Below are positions 1-7,822 of a stretch of DNA of 13,729 nucleotides, in pieces; the stretch's first letter is position 1, and the number at the start of each line of letters is the position of its first letter. Under the pieces are notes generated by a model. It ran no database searches, was not told where the DNA came from, and saw only the letters and a program-made list of their open reading frames with translations. Made by a program: the position numbers and the translations under genes. Origin of the DNA: an uncultured Aggregatibacter sp. (GTDB taxonomy: Bacteria; Pseudomonadota; Gammaproteobacteria; Enterobacterales; Pasteurellaceae); assembly GCF_901873365.1 (NCBI RefSeq), contig NZ_CABFLM010000075.1, positions 1 through 13,729 of the forward strand, read 5' to 3'.

Positions 1-436
1 GTTTATAAATGTGGTCGCCGGCAAGAATGAGAATATATTTCGGTTTGTAGTGATCTCGAATAATCGCCATGTTTTGATATACCGCATCGGCTGTGCCACG
101 ATACCACGTGGAATCATCAATTTGTTGGCGCGCCGGGAGCATATCAATGAATTCACCCCGTTCTTGTGGCAAGAAAGACCACCCTTTTTGCAAATGGCGT
201 AATAAAGAGTGGGCAGCATACTGCGTGACAACCCCAATGCGGTTTAAACCGGAGTTAATACAGTTGGACAACGCGAAATCGATGATTCGGCGATTTCCCC
301 CAAAATACAGTGCCGGTTTTGCACGTTTATCCGTTAATTCGTGCAGGCGTGAGCCACGACCACCGGCTAAAATCAGCACAAGCGTATTTTTGACTAAATC
401 ATATTTGTTAGGAAGTTGGGAAAGACCGTTTTTCAT
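1..436 (-). CDS. glgC: Glucose-1-phosphate adenylyltransferase (ADP-glucose pyrophosphorylase), partial
   Basis: Makes ADP-glucose from glucose-1-phosphate and ATP, the committed step of bacterial glycogen synthesis, in the cytoplasm. Only the first 145 residues are visible; the gene runs off the left edge (the E. coli protein is 431 residues). The nucleotide-binding signature AGGRGSRLHELTDKRAKPAL lies at residues 24-43, and K37 aligns with E. coli K39 of the fructose-1,6-bisphosphate activator site. WYRGTADAV is at 111-119 and the catalytic-loop motif LAGDHIYK at 138-145, where D141 matches E. coli D142. The ATG at 436 has GGAG (443-446) six bases upstream. It lies 18 bp after the glgX stop, so it is very likely in one operon with glgB and glgX. 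No frame break is visible. Identity is secure; the truncation is only the window edge. Confidence 0.97.
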   Translation of the reverse strand, partial: MKNGLSQLPNKYDLVKNTLVLILAGGRGSRLHELTDKRAKPALYFGGNRRIIDFALSNCINSGLNRIGVVTQYAAHSLLRHLQKGWSFLPQERGEFIDMLPARQQIDDSTWYRGTADAVYQNMAIIRDHYKPKYILILAGDHIYK

Positions 437-454
437 AATAAACTCCGTTATTTT

Positions 455-2470
455 TTAATTATCCATATTTTCCAACACACAAAACGCCATACCACCCACT
501 TCAACTTGCTGTTGTTGAATCGTTAAGTTTGTTGTTCCTGCCTTAGCTTTCCATTGACCATTTATCTCGTTTGGCAATGTAAAAGACTGCGATTCTGCTT
601 TCGCATTGATTAAAAAAAGCCATCGCTGATCTAATACCACTTGCAGCGCTTTGCTTTCCCGATGATGCCAATCCTTGGCTAGCATTGATTCTCCCTCAAT
701 ATTGAGCCAAGTGACATTTTCATCCGACCACCAAACATCCCGTTGCAAACTTTGAATTTGTTTTCGTGTTGCAATCAGTTGTTTGGTCAAGTCAAATAAT
801 TCCTGATTGAAATCCTGCCATTTCAGCCATGTGATTTCATTATCCTGACAATAGGCGTTATTGTTACCGAATTGCGTGTTGCCGAATTCATCGCCAGCAA
901 GCAACATTGGTGTACCGTTGCCTAGTAGCAAACTTGCCAATAATCCGCTTTGCGCTAAAACGCGCTGATTTTCTACCGCACTTTGGTGCTCGTCATTTCG
1001 ATCTAATTGACTGCCCTCAATGCCATGGTTGTAACTGTAATTTTCATTGCGACCATCGCGATTGTCTTCACCGTTCGCCTCGTTATGCTTATGGTTATAA
1101 CTGACCAAATCGCGCAACGTAAAACCATCGTGTGCCGTAATAAAATTGAGGGTTGTGTGCGGCAAGCGCGATTCTCGCTTGAACAGATCACTTGAGCCGG
1201 CAAAACGTTCGGCAAATGCGCCCACTTCCCCACTTTTCCATAACCAAAAGCGGCACATATCATCACGGAAACGATCGTTCCATTCGGCAAAATAATGGGG
1301 AAAATGCCCTAATTGATAACCGTAATGGCCAATATCCCAAGGCTCGCTGATAAATTTCACTTGTTGTAAACTTGGCACTTGAGCTATGTCATCAAACAGT
1401 TTGGCGTGTGGATTGAAATCCGGTGACTCACGCCCTAACACCGTGCCTAAATCAAAACGGAAACCATCTACGTGGCATTCTTCCACCCAATAACGCAGGC
1501 AATCCACTACCCATTTTCGGGTGATGTCATTGGATAAATTCAGCATATTGCCGCAACCCGTCCAGTTAATATATTCGCCTTGCTCGTTTTGCCAATAATA
1601 CGTCCGATCATCAATGCCACGTTGGCTAAAGGTTGGGAACGGTTTTTCCGATTCTGCCGTGTGGTTAAATACCACATCTAAAATTACTTCAATGCCCGCT
1701 TCATGTAACGCTTTCACCATGCTTTTGAATTCATATAACGGGTTTTCACGGTTTTCTTCGGAACAATATTTTGGCTCTACGGCAAACATGGCCAACGGGT
1801 TATAACCCCAATAATTTTGTAATCCTTTTTCTTGCAAGTGCGGTTCGTTTATGTGGTAATTAATCGGCAACAACTCCACGGCGGTGACACCTAATGCTTT
1901 TAAATACGCCACAGATTGCGGGTGAGCTAAACCAGCATAGGTTCCGCGTAATTTTTCAGGTAGAACCGTGCGTAATTGGCTAAAGCCTTTTACGCTGAGT
2001 TCATAAATTACCGTCTCAGCCCAAGGCGTTTTCGGGGCTTTATCGTGTTGCCAGTCAAATGCCGTCTCAATGATTTGACCTTTCGGCGCAAATTCAGCGT
2101 TATCTCGTGGATCATTTAACTGAAAAATCGACCGCACTTCTGCTGAACTTAAATCCGGTTTTCCCACCACGGCTTTCGCATAAGGATCAAGCATGAGCTT
2201 GTTTGGATTAGCCAAAGTGCGGTCATTTTCGGCGGTGATTCTAAAACCGTACTGCGTCCCCTGAGTAACGCCACTAAGCGCAATATGCCAAACATGTTCG
2301 CTACGATGCATAGCGAAACGCTGTTCTTTCTTACCGTTCTCAAACAAGCACAACTCCACGGCATCCGCCACAGAAGAATACAGTGCAAAGTTAGTGATTT
2401 GCTCGCCGTTTTCTTCATATTGGCTATAACCGAAGGGATAAGCCTTGCCCTGATTTTTTACTGCAACCAT
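455..2470 (-). CDS. glgX: Glycogen debranching enzyme GlgX (isoamylase type)
   Basis: Hydrolyses alpha-1,6 links of short (mostly four-glucose) branches left on glycogen after phosphorylase action. 671 residues, against 657 in E. coli GlgX. A CBM48-like N-terminal domain covers about residues 10-130, followed by a GH13 barrel. GH13 motifs: DVVFNH at 265-270, GFRFDLG at 336-342 with nucleophile D340, SEPWD at 375-379 with acid/base E376, and TAHDGF at 445-450 with D448. All three catalytic carboxylates are present, so it should be active. The ATG is only 3 bp after the glgB stop, with an AAGGA Shine-Dalgarno inside the end of glgB, which suggests translational coupling. Four uptake-signal cores fall within the gene, an unusual clustering. 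Confidence 0.96.
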   Translation of the reverse strand: MVAVKNQGKAYPFGYSQYEENGEQITNFALYSSVADAVELCLFENGKKEQRFAMHRSEHVWHIALSGVTQGTQYGFRITAENDRTLANPNKLMLDPYAKAVVGKPDLSSAEVRSIFQLNDPRDNAEFAPKGQIIETAFDWQHDKAPKTPWAETVIYELSVKGFSQLRTVLPEKLRGTYAGLAHPQSVAYLKALGVTAVELLPINYHINEPHLQEKGLQNYWGYNPLAMFAVEPKYCSEENRENPLYEFKSMVKALHEAGIEVILDVVFNHTAESEKPFPTFSQRGIDDRTYYWQNEQGEYINWTGCGNMLNLSNDITRKWVVDCLRYWVEECHVDGFRFDLGTVLGRESPDFNPHAKLFDDIAQVPSLQQVKFISEPWDIGHYGYQLGHFPHYFAEWNDRFRDDMCRFWLWKSGEVGAFAERFAGSSDLFKRESRLPHTTLNFITAHDGFTLRDLVSYNHKHNEANGEDNRDGRNENYSYNHGIEGSQLDRNDEHQSAVENQRVLAQSGLLASLLLGNGTPMLLAGDEFGNTQFGNNNAYCQDNEITWLKWQDFNQELFDLTKQLIATRKQIQSLQRDVWWSDENVTWLNIEGESMLAKDWHHRESKALQVVLDQRWLFLINAKAESQSFTLPNEINGQWKAKAGTTNLTIQQQQVEVGGMAFCVLENMDN
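975..983 (-). repeat. DNA uptake signal core in glgX
   Basis: Exact complement of AAGTGCGGT, the Hin-type core recognised during natural transformation in Haemophilus and Aggregatibacter. Confidence 0.9.
1836..1844 (+). repeat. DNA uptake signal core in glgX
   Basis: Exact AAGTGCGGT, second of four in glgX. Confidence 0.9.
2131..2139 (-). repeat. DNA uptake signal core in glgX
   Basis: Exact ACCGCACTT, 75 bp from an oppositely oriented copy. Confidence 0.9.
2215..2223 (+). repeat. DNA uptake signal core in glgX
   Basis: Exact AAGTGCGGT, oppositely oriented to the 2131 copy but too far from it to form a terminator. Confidence 0.9.
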
Positions 2471-2473
2471 GCC

Positions 2474-4663
2474 TTATCCTTGATATTTCAAATAGAGGGT
2501 TGCCAATGGCGGAATCGAAACAGAAATAGAATGATCTCGTCCATGGCTTGGAATCGCCTCACTTTCCACTGCACCGCAGTTACCAAGATTTGAGCCTTCG
2601 TAAAAAGATGAATCCGTATTTAAAATTTCGTGATATTGACCGGCAACATTCACGCCCATACGATAATCATGGCGTGGCACCGGCGTAAAGTTACTGATCA
2701 CAATAATGCGCTCGCCTTTGCTGCTACGTCGTTCAAAGGCAAAGACGGAGTTTTGCGCATCATCCACCACCAACCAATCAAAACCTTGCGGATCAGAATC
2801 CAGTTCAAAGAGCGGTGCGTTTTCGCGGTAAATTTTATTCAAATCTTTCACTAATTGTTGTACGCCGATGTGCCATCTGCCGCCAATACCTTCATCCAAT
2901 AGGAACCAATCTAAACTTTCTTGATAATTCCATTCACGACCTTGGGCAAACTCATTTCCCATGAACAATAATTTTTTACCCGGATAGCCCCACATATAGC
3001 CGTAATAAGCACGTAAGTTCGCGAATTTTTGCCACGCATCCCCCGGCATTTTGTCGATTAAGGAATATTTGCCATGCACCACTTCATCGTGGGAAAGCGG
3101 TAACACAAAGTTTTCGCTGTATTGATACACCATGCCGAAAGTCATTTGGTTGTGGTGATATTGGCGATAGACCGGATCTTTTTCCATGTAAGAAAGGGTG
3201 TCATTCATCCAGCCCATGTTCCATTTGAAATTAAAGCCCAAACCACCGTTTTCGGTTGGATGTGTTACACCCGCGAACGAGGTCGATTCTTCCGCAATGG
3301 AAACCGCCCCTTGCACTTCACTATGAATTTTCCAGTTGGTGTGTTTTAAGAATTCAATGGCTTCTAAATTTTCCCGTCCGCCGTATTGGTTCGGAATCCA
3401 TTCTCCCTCGGCACGGCTGTAATCACGATAAATCATGGATGCCACCGCATCGACACGAATACCGTCAATCCCGAAACGTTCAATCCAATATAAAGCGTTA
3501 CTGGATAAGAAGTTTTTCACTTCGTTCCGACCATAGTTATAAATGAGCGTGTTCCAGTCTTGATGGAATCCTTCGCGCGGATCGGCGTGTTCATATAATG
3601 CCGTGCCGTCAAAAGCCACTAAACCATGGGTATCGCTTGGGAAATGCCCCGGCACCCAGTCTAAAATTACATTGATGCCGGCTTCATGAGCGCGTTCCAC
3701 TAAACGTTTAAACCCTTCCGGCGTACCAAAACGACTGGTTGGAGAATACAGCCCTAGCGGTTGGTAGCCCCAAGAACCGTCAAACGGGAATTCGGAAAGA
3801 GGCAAAAACTCAATGTGTGTAAAGCCCATTTCTTTTACATAAGGAATCAATTCATCGCCGATTTGATCGTAATCTAGCCAGAAGTTATTTTCTAAATTAC
3901 GGCGCCAAGAGCCCAAATGCACTTCATAAATGGAAATCGGTTGATCCCATTGGTTGGCTTTGCGGCGGGCTTCTGTCATTGGTACGATGTCCGGTAACGC
4001 ACTAATTTGTGACGCTGTATCAGGACGTAACTGTGAACTGAAGGCATAAGGGTCGGCTTTTAAGCGTAAATTGCCGTGGCAATCAATTAATTCAAATTTA
4101 TACAACTGCCCTAATGCAACTTTCGGTAGGAATAATTCCCATACGCCGCTTGCCGGATGTAAGCGCATCGGATGGCGACGTCCGTCCCAATAGTTGAAAT
4201 CCCCCACCACAGAAACTCGTTTCGCGTTCGGTGCCCACAAACGGAAGTTCACACCGGAAACACCATCACATTCGATAAAATGCGCCCCTAACACTTCATA
4301 CGGACGCAAGAATGAGCCTTCAGCTAAAAGCCATTCATCCAAATCATTAATCATTGGATGATAACGATAAGGGTCTTCAAGGATTTGCGATTCTTTGCCC
4401 CAATACACTTGTAATTGATAGGCGAAAAAATCATGGGTTTTCGGCACAACACCGGCAAAAAAACCTCTGTCATCTAAGCAATCCAATTCACAGACGGTGT
4501 CTTGATTTTCTTTATCAATGACGCTGACACGACACGCATCCGGCAATAAAGCACGAATTTCAATGCCGTTATCAGTTTCGTGCATACCCAATACGGAAAA
4601 AGGATCAGAATGTGTTCCATCAAAGAATTGATTAATTACGGATTGCGCTACTAGTTGAGTCAT
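2474..4663 (-). CDS. glgB: 1,4-alpha-glucan branching enzyme GlgB
   Basis: Cuts alpha-1,4 glucan chains and rejoins them through alpha-1,6 links, giving glycogen its branches. 729 residues, against 728 in E. coli. Two N-terminal beta domains (about 1-115, and a CBM48 at about 120-215 with FRLWAPNAKRVSVVGDFNYW) precede the GH13 barrel. The catalytic residues fall at the same numbers as in E. coli: nucleophile D405 in GIRVDAVASM, acid/base E458 in AEES, and D526 in SHDEVVHGK. The ATG at 4663 has GAGGA (4670-4674) six bases upstream, directly after the TAG of the truncated malQ ORF. It is the first intact gene of the operon. Nothing suggests loss of function. Confidence 0.98.
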   Translation of the reverse strand: MTQLVAQSVINQFFDGTHSDPFSVLGMHETDNGIEIRALLPDACRVSVIDKENQDTVCELDCLDDRGFFAGVVPKTHDFFAYQLQVYWGKESQILEDPYRYHPMINDLDEWLLAEGSFLRPYEVLGAHFIECDGVSGVNFRLWAPNAKRVSVVGDFNYWDGRRHPMRLHPASGVWELFLPKVALGQLYKFELIDCHGNLRLKADPYAFSSQLRPDTASQISALPDIVPMTEARRKANQWDQPISIYEVHLGSWRRNLENNFWLDYDQIGDELIPYVKEMGFTHIEFLPLSEFPFDGSWGYQPLGLYSPTSRFGTPEGFKRLVERAHEAGINVILDWVPGHFPSDTHGLVAFDGTALYEHADPREGFHQDWNTLIYNYGRNEVKNFLSSNALYWIERFGIDGIRVDAVASMIYRDYSRAEGEWIPNQYGGRENLEAIEFLKHTNWKIHSEVQGAVSIAEESTSFAGVTHPTENGGLGFNFKWNMGWMNDTLSYMEKDPVYRQYHHNQMTFGMVYQYSENFVLPLSHDEVVHGKYSLIDKMPGDAWQKFANLRAYYGYMWGYPGKKLLFMGNEFAQGREWNYQESLDWFLLDEGIGGRWHIGVQQLVKDLNKIYRENAPLFELDSDPQGFDWLVVDDAQNSVFAFERRSSKGERIIVISNFTPVPRHDYRMGVNVAGQYHEILNTDSSFYEGSNLGNCGAVESEAIPSHGRDHSISVSIPPLATLYLKYQG

Positions 4664-4675
4664 AATAAATCCTCG

Positions 4676-5050
4676 CTAAGCTCTGCGGGCTTGATTAATT
4701 AAAGAGAAAATGAACGCGATTTGCATATCGCTCAACGCCAATAAACAAGGCAACTTGAATGGTAAAAGCGCGTGTTGGTGAATTGGAAAGGTTTCTCTTT
4801 GACGAGAAGCTGAAAGGTTTAAGCGATGATGAGCGAATGACAATATGAATAAAACAAGAGAGATGCGCGTGAAAGCCTCATAAAATACTGCGTTTATCCG
4901 ATGACTTGGCGGTTGCAAAAGTGCGGTGAAATCATGCCGTATTTCAGGAGGGGCATAAATTAAACGCGCGTCTATCAGTAAATACGCTAAACGAGAAGAA
5001 GAAACACCGATTGTTTCGGCAATTTGTGCTAGAGAATTGAAAACTTGCAT
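4676..5050 (-). pseudogene. malQ: Truncated malQ (N-terminal domain remnant of 4-alpha-glucanotransferase)
   Basis: An intact 124-codon ORF (ATG at 5050 with AGGTG just upstream; an in-frame GTG lies at 5056). It ends at a TAG 12 bp before glgB. Compared from memory with E. coli MalQ (694 residues) it is collinear but weak: an early LAQIAETIGVSSSRLAYLL resembles the MalQ start, APPEIRHDFTALL matches the position of SAETKRRLLDAM, LPFKLP falls at 98-103 (counted from the GTG) where E. coli has LPTKLP at 100-105, and FSLINQARRA fits RVIVAPKRC. The roughly 570-residue catalytic domain is absent. In H. influenzae, malQ sits exactly here, ahead of glgB. I infer a deletion that removed the enzyme. 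The product cannot be an active amylomaltase. It could still be a chance ORF in the operon leader. It carries an uptake-signal core at 4919. Confidence 0.6.
4919..4927 (+). repeat. DNA uptake signal core in the malQ remnant
   Basis: Exact AAGTGCGGT with the favoured extra A before it; on the minus strand it encodes part of FTALL. Confidence 0.9.
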
Positions 5051-5116
5051 ACGCACCTACAACAAAATACAGCCTAAAACTAACGCTTTATGAGTATTCT
5101 AGAAGAGGCAGAAAGA

Positions 5117-5156
5117 ATTACAACGCTTTTAGTTAAAATTAGTGATCTCCGTCAAA
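5117..5156 (-). promoter_or_regulatory. Candidate CRP site and -10 box for the glycogen operon
   Basis: Read on the minus strand, TTTGA-CGGAGA-TCACT (5141-5156) matches the CRP consensus TGTGA-N6-TCACA at 8 of 10 positions. Downstream, TGTAAT (5117-5122) is a -10 candidate. A start near 5110 would place the CRP centre about 38-41 bp upstream, as in class II CRP promoters. CRP control of glycogen genes is known in enteric bacteria; here it is inference from two short motifs. Confidence 0.4.
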
Positions 5157-5191
5157 AAATCACGTGACATCAATGACATCTTATTAAAACA

Positions 5192-5217
5192 AAAGCGAGA
5201 TCCTTCGATCTCGCTTT
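5192..5217 (-). terminator. Rho-independent terminator after fabA
   Basis: An 11-bp perfect stem (5192-5202 with 5207-5217, core AGCGAGATC) with a 4-base loop. On the minus strand it is followed by TGTTTT. It starts about 22 bp past the fabA stop and should separate fabA from the glycogen operon. Confidence 0.85.
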
Positions 5218-5239
5218 CTCATTTTATATCGTTTCGCGG

Positions 5240-5770
5240 TTAAAAACTGGAAGTATCTTGGAATAAACCGACTTTCAAATCTGTTGCGGTGTAGATAACA
5301 CGACCGTCCACCTCTACTTCGCCGTCTGCCATGCCCATCACTAATTTGCGGTTGATGACACGTTTCATATTAATGCGATAAACCACTTTTTTGGCGGTTG
5401 GCAGAATCTGACCGGTGAATTTCACTTCGCCGACACCTAACGCACGACCTTTGCCTTTGCCACCAACCCAGCCAAGGAAGAAGCCGACTAATTGCCACAT
5501 AGCATCTAAGCCTAAACAGCCCGGCATAACGGGATCGCCGATAAAGTGACAAGCGAAAAACGGTAAATCAGGATGGATGTCAAGTTCGGCTTCAATGTAA
5601 CCTTTACCAAATGTACCACCATCTTCAGTCATTTTCACAATACGATCCATCATTAGCATCGTTGGCGCAGGAAGTTGCGGCCCTTCTTTACCAAACAGTT
5701 CTCCACGTCCGGAGGCTAATAAATCTTCGTAAGAATAACTGTCTTTAATGTTTGGTGTACAAGTGTTCAT
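5240..5770 (-). CDS. fabA: 3-hydroxydecanoyl-ACP dehydratase/isomerase FabA
   Basis: Dehydrates 3-hydroxydecanoyl-ACP and isomerises trans-2- to cis-3-decenoyl-ACP, the entry to unsaturated fatty acid synthesis. 176 residues, against 172 in E. coli, with near-identical blocks: EDLLASGRGELFG (15-27), GCLGLDAMWQLVGF (84-97) and the closing DLKVGLFQDTSSF. The active-site pair is H75 (FFACHFIGDPVMPG) and D89 (LGLDAMW), matching E. coli His70/Asp84. The frame stays open 21 codons further upstream, but family alignment and a Shine-Dalgarno (TAGGA, about 10 bases before) support the ATG at 5770. It follows lonH with no terminator between, yet has its own promoter with FadR/FabR-like sites. Identity is secure. 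Confidence 0.98.
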   Translation of the reverse strand: MNTCTPNIKDSYSYEDLLASGRGELFGKEGPQLPAPTMLMMDRIVKMTEDGGTFGKGYIEAELDIHPDLPFFACHFIGDPVMPGCLGLDAMWQLVGFFLGWVGGKGKGRALGVGEVKFTGQILPTAKKVVYRINMKRVINRKLVMGMADGEVEVDGRVIYTATDLKVGLFQDTSSF

Positions 5771-5847
5771 TATTAAAATCCTATAAAAAGTCAATGTGTT
5801 GTTAAAATACAAACGTTGCGCGGATTCTAACAAAGCCTCACTGCATT

Positions 5848-5889
5848 TAGAATAGCTAACACTTGTACGCCTAACTTGTCCGATCAGTT
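5848..5889 (-). promoter_or_regulatory. fabA promoter with adjacent FadR-like and FabR-like operators
   Basis: On the minus strand AACTGATCGGACAAGTT (5873-5889) differs at two positions from the FadR consensus AACTGGTCGGACCAGTT. Directly downstream, GGCGTACAAGTGTTAGCT (5854-5871) closely resembles the FabR-binding palindrome of the E. coli fabA promoter. A -10 candidate TATTCT (5848-5853) follows; 17 bp upstream of it is the poor -35 AAGTTA, which lies inside the FadR site, as expected if FadR activates. The arrangement mirrors E. coli as I remember it. Whether this species encodes FabR cannot be seen here. Confidence 0.75.
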
Positions 5890-5911
5890 AATTTTTAATG
5901 GCAATTTTGAA

Positions 5912-7687
5912 TTAATGGCTTTTGCGGGAAAACAACAAATCCCAAAAACCCTCTCGATGTGACTGCCGATCGGCATATTGATTAATGCGTTGATGAATTA
6001 AGCGAGCCAATGGCAGTGTATCCGGTGTATAGTCTTTATCATCTTGTTCCACTAAGTCACGTTGTAACAAAATTTCACAGGCTTGATCTACGGCTTCTAC
6101 GGGATAGATAAAAAATGTCTGATTTTTCACCGCACTTATAACCGCCTCAGATAAACTCAATTGATTCACTACGGCACTCGGAATAATCACGCCCTGTTTA
6201 CCGGTCAGTCCGCGACGCTGACAAATGGTGAAGAAGCCTTCAATTTTTTCATTTACGCCTCCGACAGAATGCACCAAACCAAACTGGTCGATCGCCCCGG
6301 TAATGGCAATGGATTGTGGCAACGGCAAATCGGACAAGGCACTGACCAACACACAAAAGCCGGCTAAAGATGCGCTGTCGCCATCAATTTCGCCGTAAGA
6401 TTGCTCAAAAACTAAGGAAGCCGAAAACGGCAACTGAGAAGGCAATTCTAAAATATTCGCCAAACAGGCTTCTGCAATTAAAATGCCTTTGCTGTGAATA
6501 TTCCCCGCCAATTCGGTTTTGCGCTCCACATCCACGACTTCACCATCCCCATATTGCACAATACAACTAATACGGGAAGGTTCACCAAAAACTAACGGCG
6601 TCCCGGGATATTCAATGACGGACAAACCGTTAACCTGCCCTACCATTTCGCCTTCGGTCGCCACATAAATTTGTTCCTGCAAAATGCTATCGTAAGTTTG
6701 TTCACGCAAAAAGCCAAATTGCTCGGTTTTATGTAAAAAATAACGCTCAAAATCCACCGCACTTAAGGAGGTGGACTGGGTTAAAAGCGCCGTCTCCGTC
6801 AAGATATTTTTTAACATCAACGGCGAGATATTAATCAAGTCGCGGTTTTCACTATCACGTACCAATAATTGATATAGTTTATTAAAGCCACTCAACTCCA
6901 ACATCGGCAATTGATGTTGTTGTGCTACGGACTGAACATACCCCATCCATTGTTGCTGTTGCTCCGCATTGGCAACACGGCAATAACTCTCGATTTCCGC
7001 ATAATCCGCCAAATGATAAAGATCTTCTTCCAACTCTTCCAATGTCGCCAATTCTGTACGATTGCCTAAGACAATGACTTTTAACTTCAACGGATAACTC
7101 GGAATATCGCAAGGCAAGGTTTTAAACGGATGCGCAGAATACCAGTTAAACACGCCGGTGGTGAGAATATGTTTGAGCCGTTGCCATAAATCAAATTGCG
7201 CCAATAATGCGCCGGCAGTCACAATTAAAACACCGCCATTCACCTGATGAACCAAACCGGGGTTAAGTTGAATGTCGTGCGAGGTCGCGTGAATTTTCAC
7301 GGAGCCAAATAACTGAAACTGATCGAAATATAACGCGCTTGCCACGCTTTTTTGTGCGGCAAAATTGTCATTATAAGACTGCGCAGATTCTGCAAAAATG
7401 CGTGGAAAAGAAAAGGAATCCCCTTGTTCAATCACATATTGCACACCACATAACTCCGGCACGGGCTTTTCTGATTGAATCAATTGTTCCAATAACAGCG
7501 CATATTCTGCCTGATCATCCGCTTTAAGCACCAATAAAGTGCGGTGGGAATTTTTAATGAAATGACGAATCGCTTTTTCTGCGCGGGGTTGTAATGCGAA
7601 AAAATCTTGAGAATGTGAAGGGATTTCCGTCACGCTCAATGTTGGACGAAGTTCCTGCCAAGGTAAAGTATTATAAGATGAAGACAC
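5912..7687 (-). CDS. lonH: Lon-related protease-like protein (LonH/YcbZ family)
   Basis: A cytoplasmic protein of the YcbZ/LonH family, probably a peptidase or quality-control factor; its substrate is not known to me. 591 residues, against 586 in E. coli YcbZ. The C-terminal Lon protease domain (about 375-540) keeps the Ser-Lys dyad: S438 in EIDGDSASLAGF and K481 in GGVNEKIEGFF. The N-terminal AAA-like half has LNPGLVHQVNGGVLIV (141-156) where a Walker B would be, but lacks the Asp-Glu pair, and I find no GxxxxGK[ST], so it probably does not hydrolyse ATP; the E. coli relative looks similar. The start is GTG at 7687, with AGAGAG upstream. It is divergent from matP and upstream of fabA, as in E. 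coli. Confidence 0.92.
   Translation of the reverse strand: MSSSYNTLPWQELRPTLSVTEIPSHSQDFFALQPRAEKAIRHFIKNSHRTLLVLKADDQAEYALLLEQLIQSEKPVPELCGVQYVIEQGDSFSFPRIFAESAQSYNDNFAAQKSVASALYFDQFQLFGSVKIHATSHDIQLNPGLVHQVNGGVLIVTAGALLAQFDLWQRLKHILTTGVFNWYSAHPFKTLPCDIPSYPLKLKVIVLGNRTELATLEELEEDLYHLADYAEIESYCRVANAEQQQQWMGYVQSVAQQHQLPMLELSGFNKLYQLLVRDSENRDLINISPLMLKNILTETALLTQSTSLSAVDFERYFLHKTEQFGFLREQTYDSILQEQIYVATEGEMVGQVNGLSVIEYPGTPLVFGEPSRISCIVQYGDGEVVDVERKTELAGNIHSKGILIAEACLANILELPSQLPFSASLVFEQSYGEIDGDSASLAGFCVLVSALSDLPLPQSIAITGAIDQFGLVHSVGGVNEKIEGFFTICQRRGLTGKQGVIIPSAVVNQLSLSEAVISAVKNQTFFIYPVEAVDQACEILLQRDLVEQDDKDYTPDTLPLARLIHQRINQYADRQSHREGFWDLLFSRKSH
6129..6137 (-). repeat. DNA uptake signal core in lonH
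   Basis: Exact ACCGCACTT near the 3' end of the gene. Confidence 0.9.
6756..6764 (-). repeat. DNA uptake signal core in lonH
   Basis: Exact ACCGCACTT, mid-gene. Confidence 0.9.
7537..7545 (+). repeat. DNA uptake signal core in lonH
   Basis: Exact AAGTGCGGT near the 5' end of the gene, on the opposite strand to its reading direction. Confidence 0.9.
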
Positions 7688-7721
7688 GACGACTCTCTAA
7701 GTTAAAGGTTGTTTGGCAAAC

Positions 7722-7730
7722 ATTATCGCA
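7722..7730 (-). promoter_or_regulatory. Candidate extended -10 promoter for lonH
   Basis: On the minus strand ATGCGATAAT contains GATAAT (7722-7727) preceded by TGC, an extended -10 arrangement. No good -35 is seen. It lies 35 bp upstream of the GTG start. Confidence 0.35.
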
Positions 7731-7757
7731 TATTTATGCGTATCGAGGAAAATTTGC

Positions 7758-7805
7758 TGGAAAATCCGCCACAAAAAGCGTATAGTTACACAGTTACCAC
7801 GTCAC
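7758..7805 (+). promoter_or_regulatory. Candidate matP promoter with a matS-like site at the start point
   Basis: TGGAAA (7758-7763) and TATAGT (7781-7786) are spaced 17 bp and predict transcription from about 7793. Exactly there lies GTTACCACGTCAC (7793-7805), which fits the MatP target matS, GTGACRNYGTCAC, at 10 of 12 defined positions. This suggests MatP could block its own promoter. The promoter is plausible; the operator is speculative. Confidence 0.4.
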
Positions 7806-7822
7806 TAAAATCATATAGAAAA

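Noticed and set aside
2131..2223. Oppositely oriented uptake cores as a terminator
   Set aside because: They are 75 bp apart in the middle of glgX and cannot form a compact hairpin.
4940..5056. Similarity of the ORF start (LAQIAETIGVSSSRLAYLL) to the N-terminus of retron-type reverse transcriptases
   Set aside because: Only a generic helical pattern; no reverse transcriptase domain or YADD follows, and the whole ORF lines up better with the MalQ N-terminal domain at the malQ position.
5162..5175. A second matS-like site (GTGACATCAATGAC)
   Set aside because: Only the first half fits; the second half has four mismatches.
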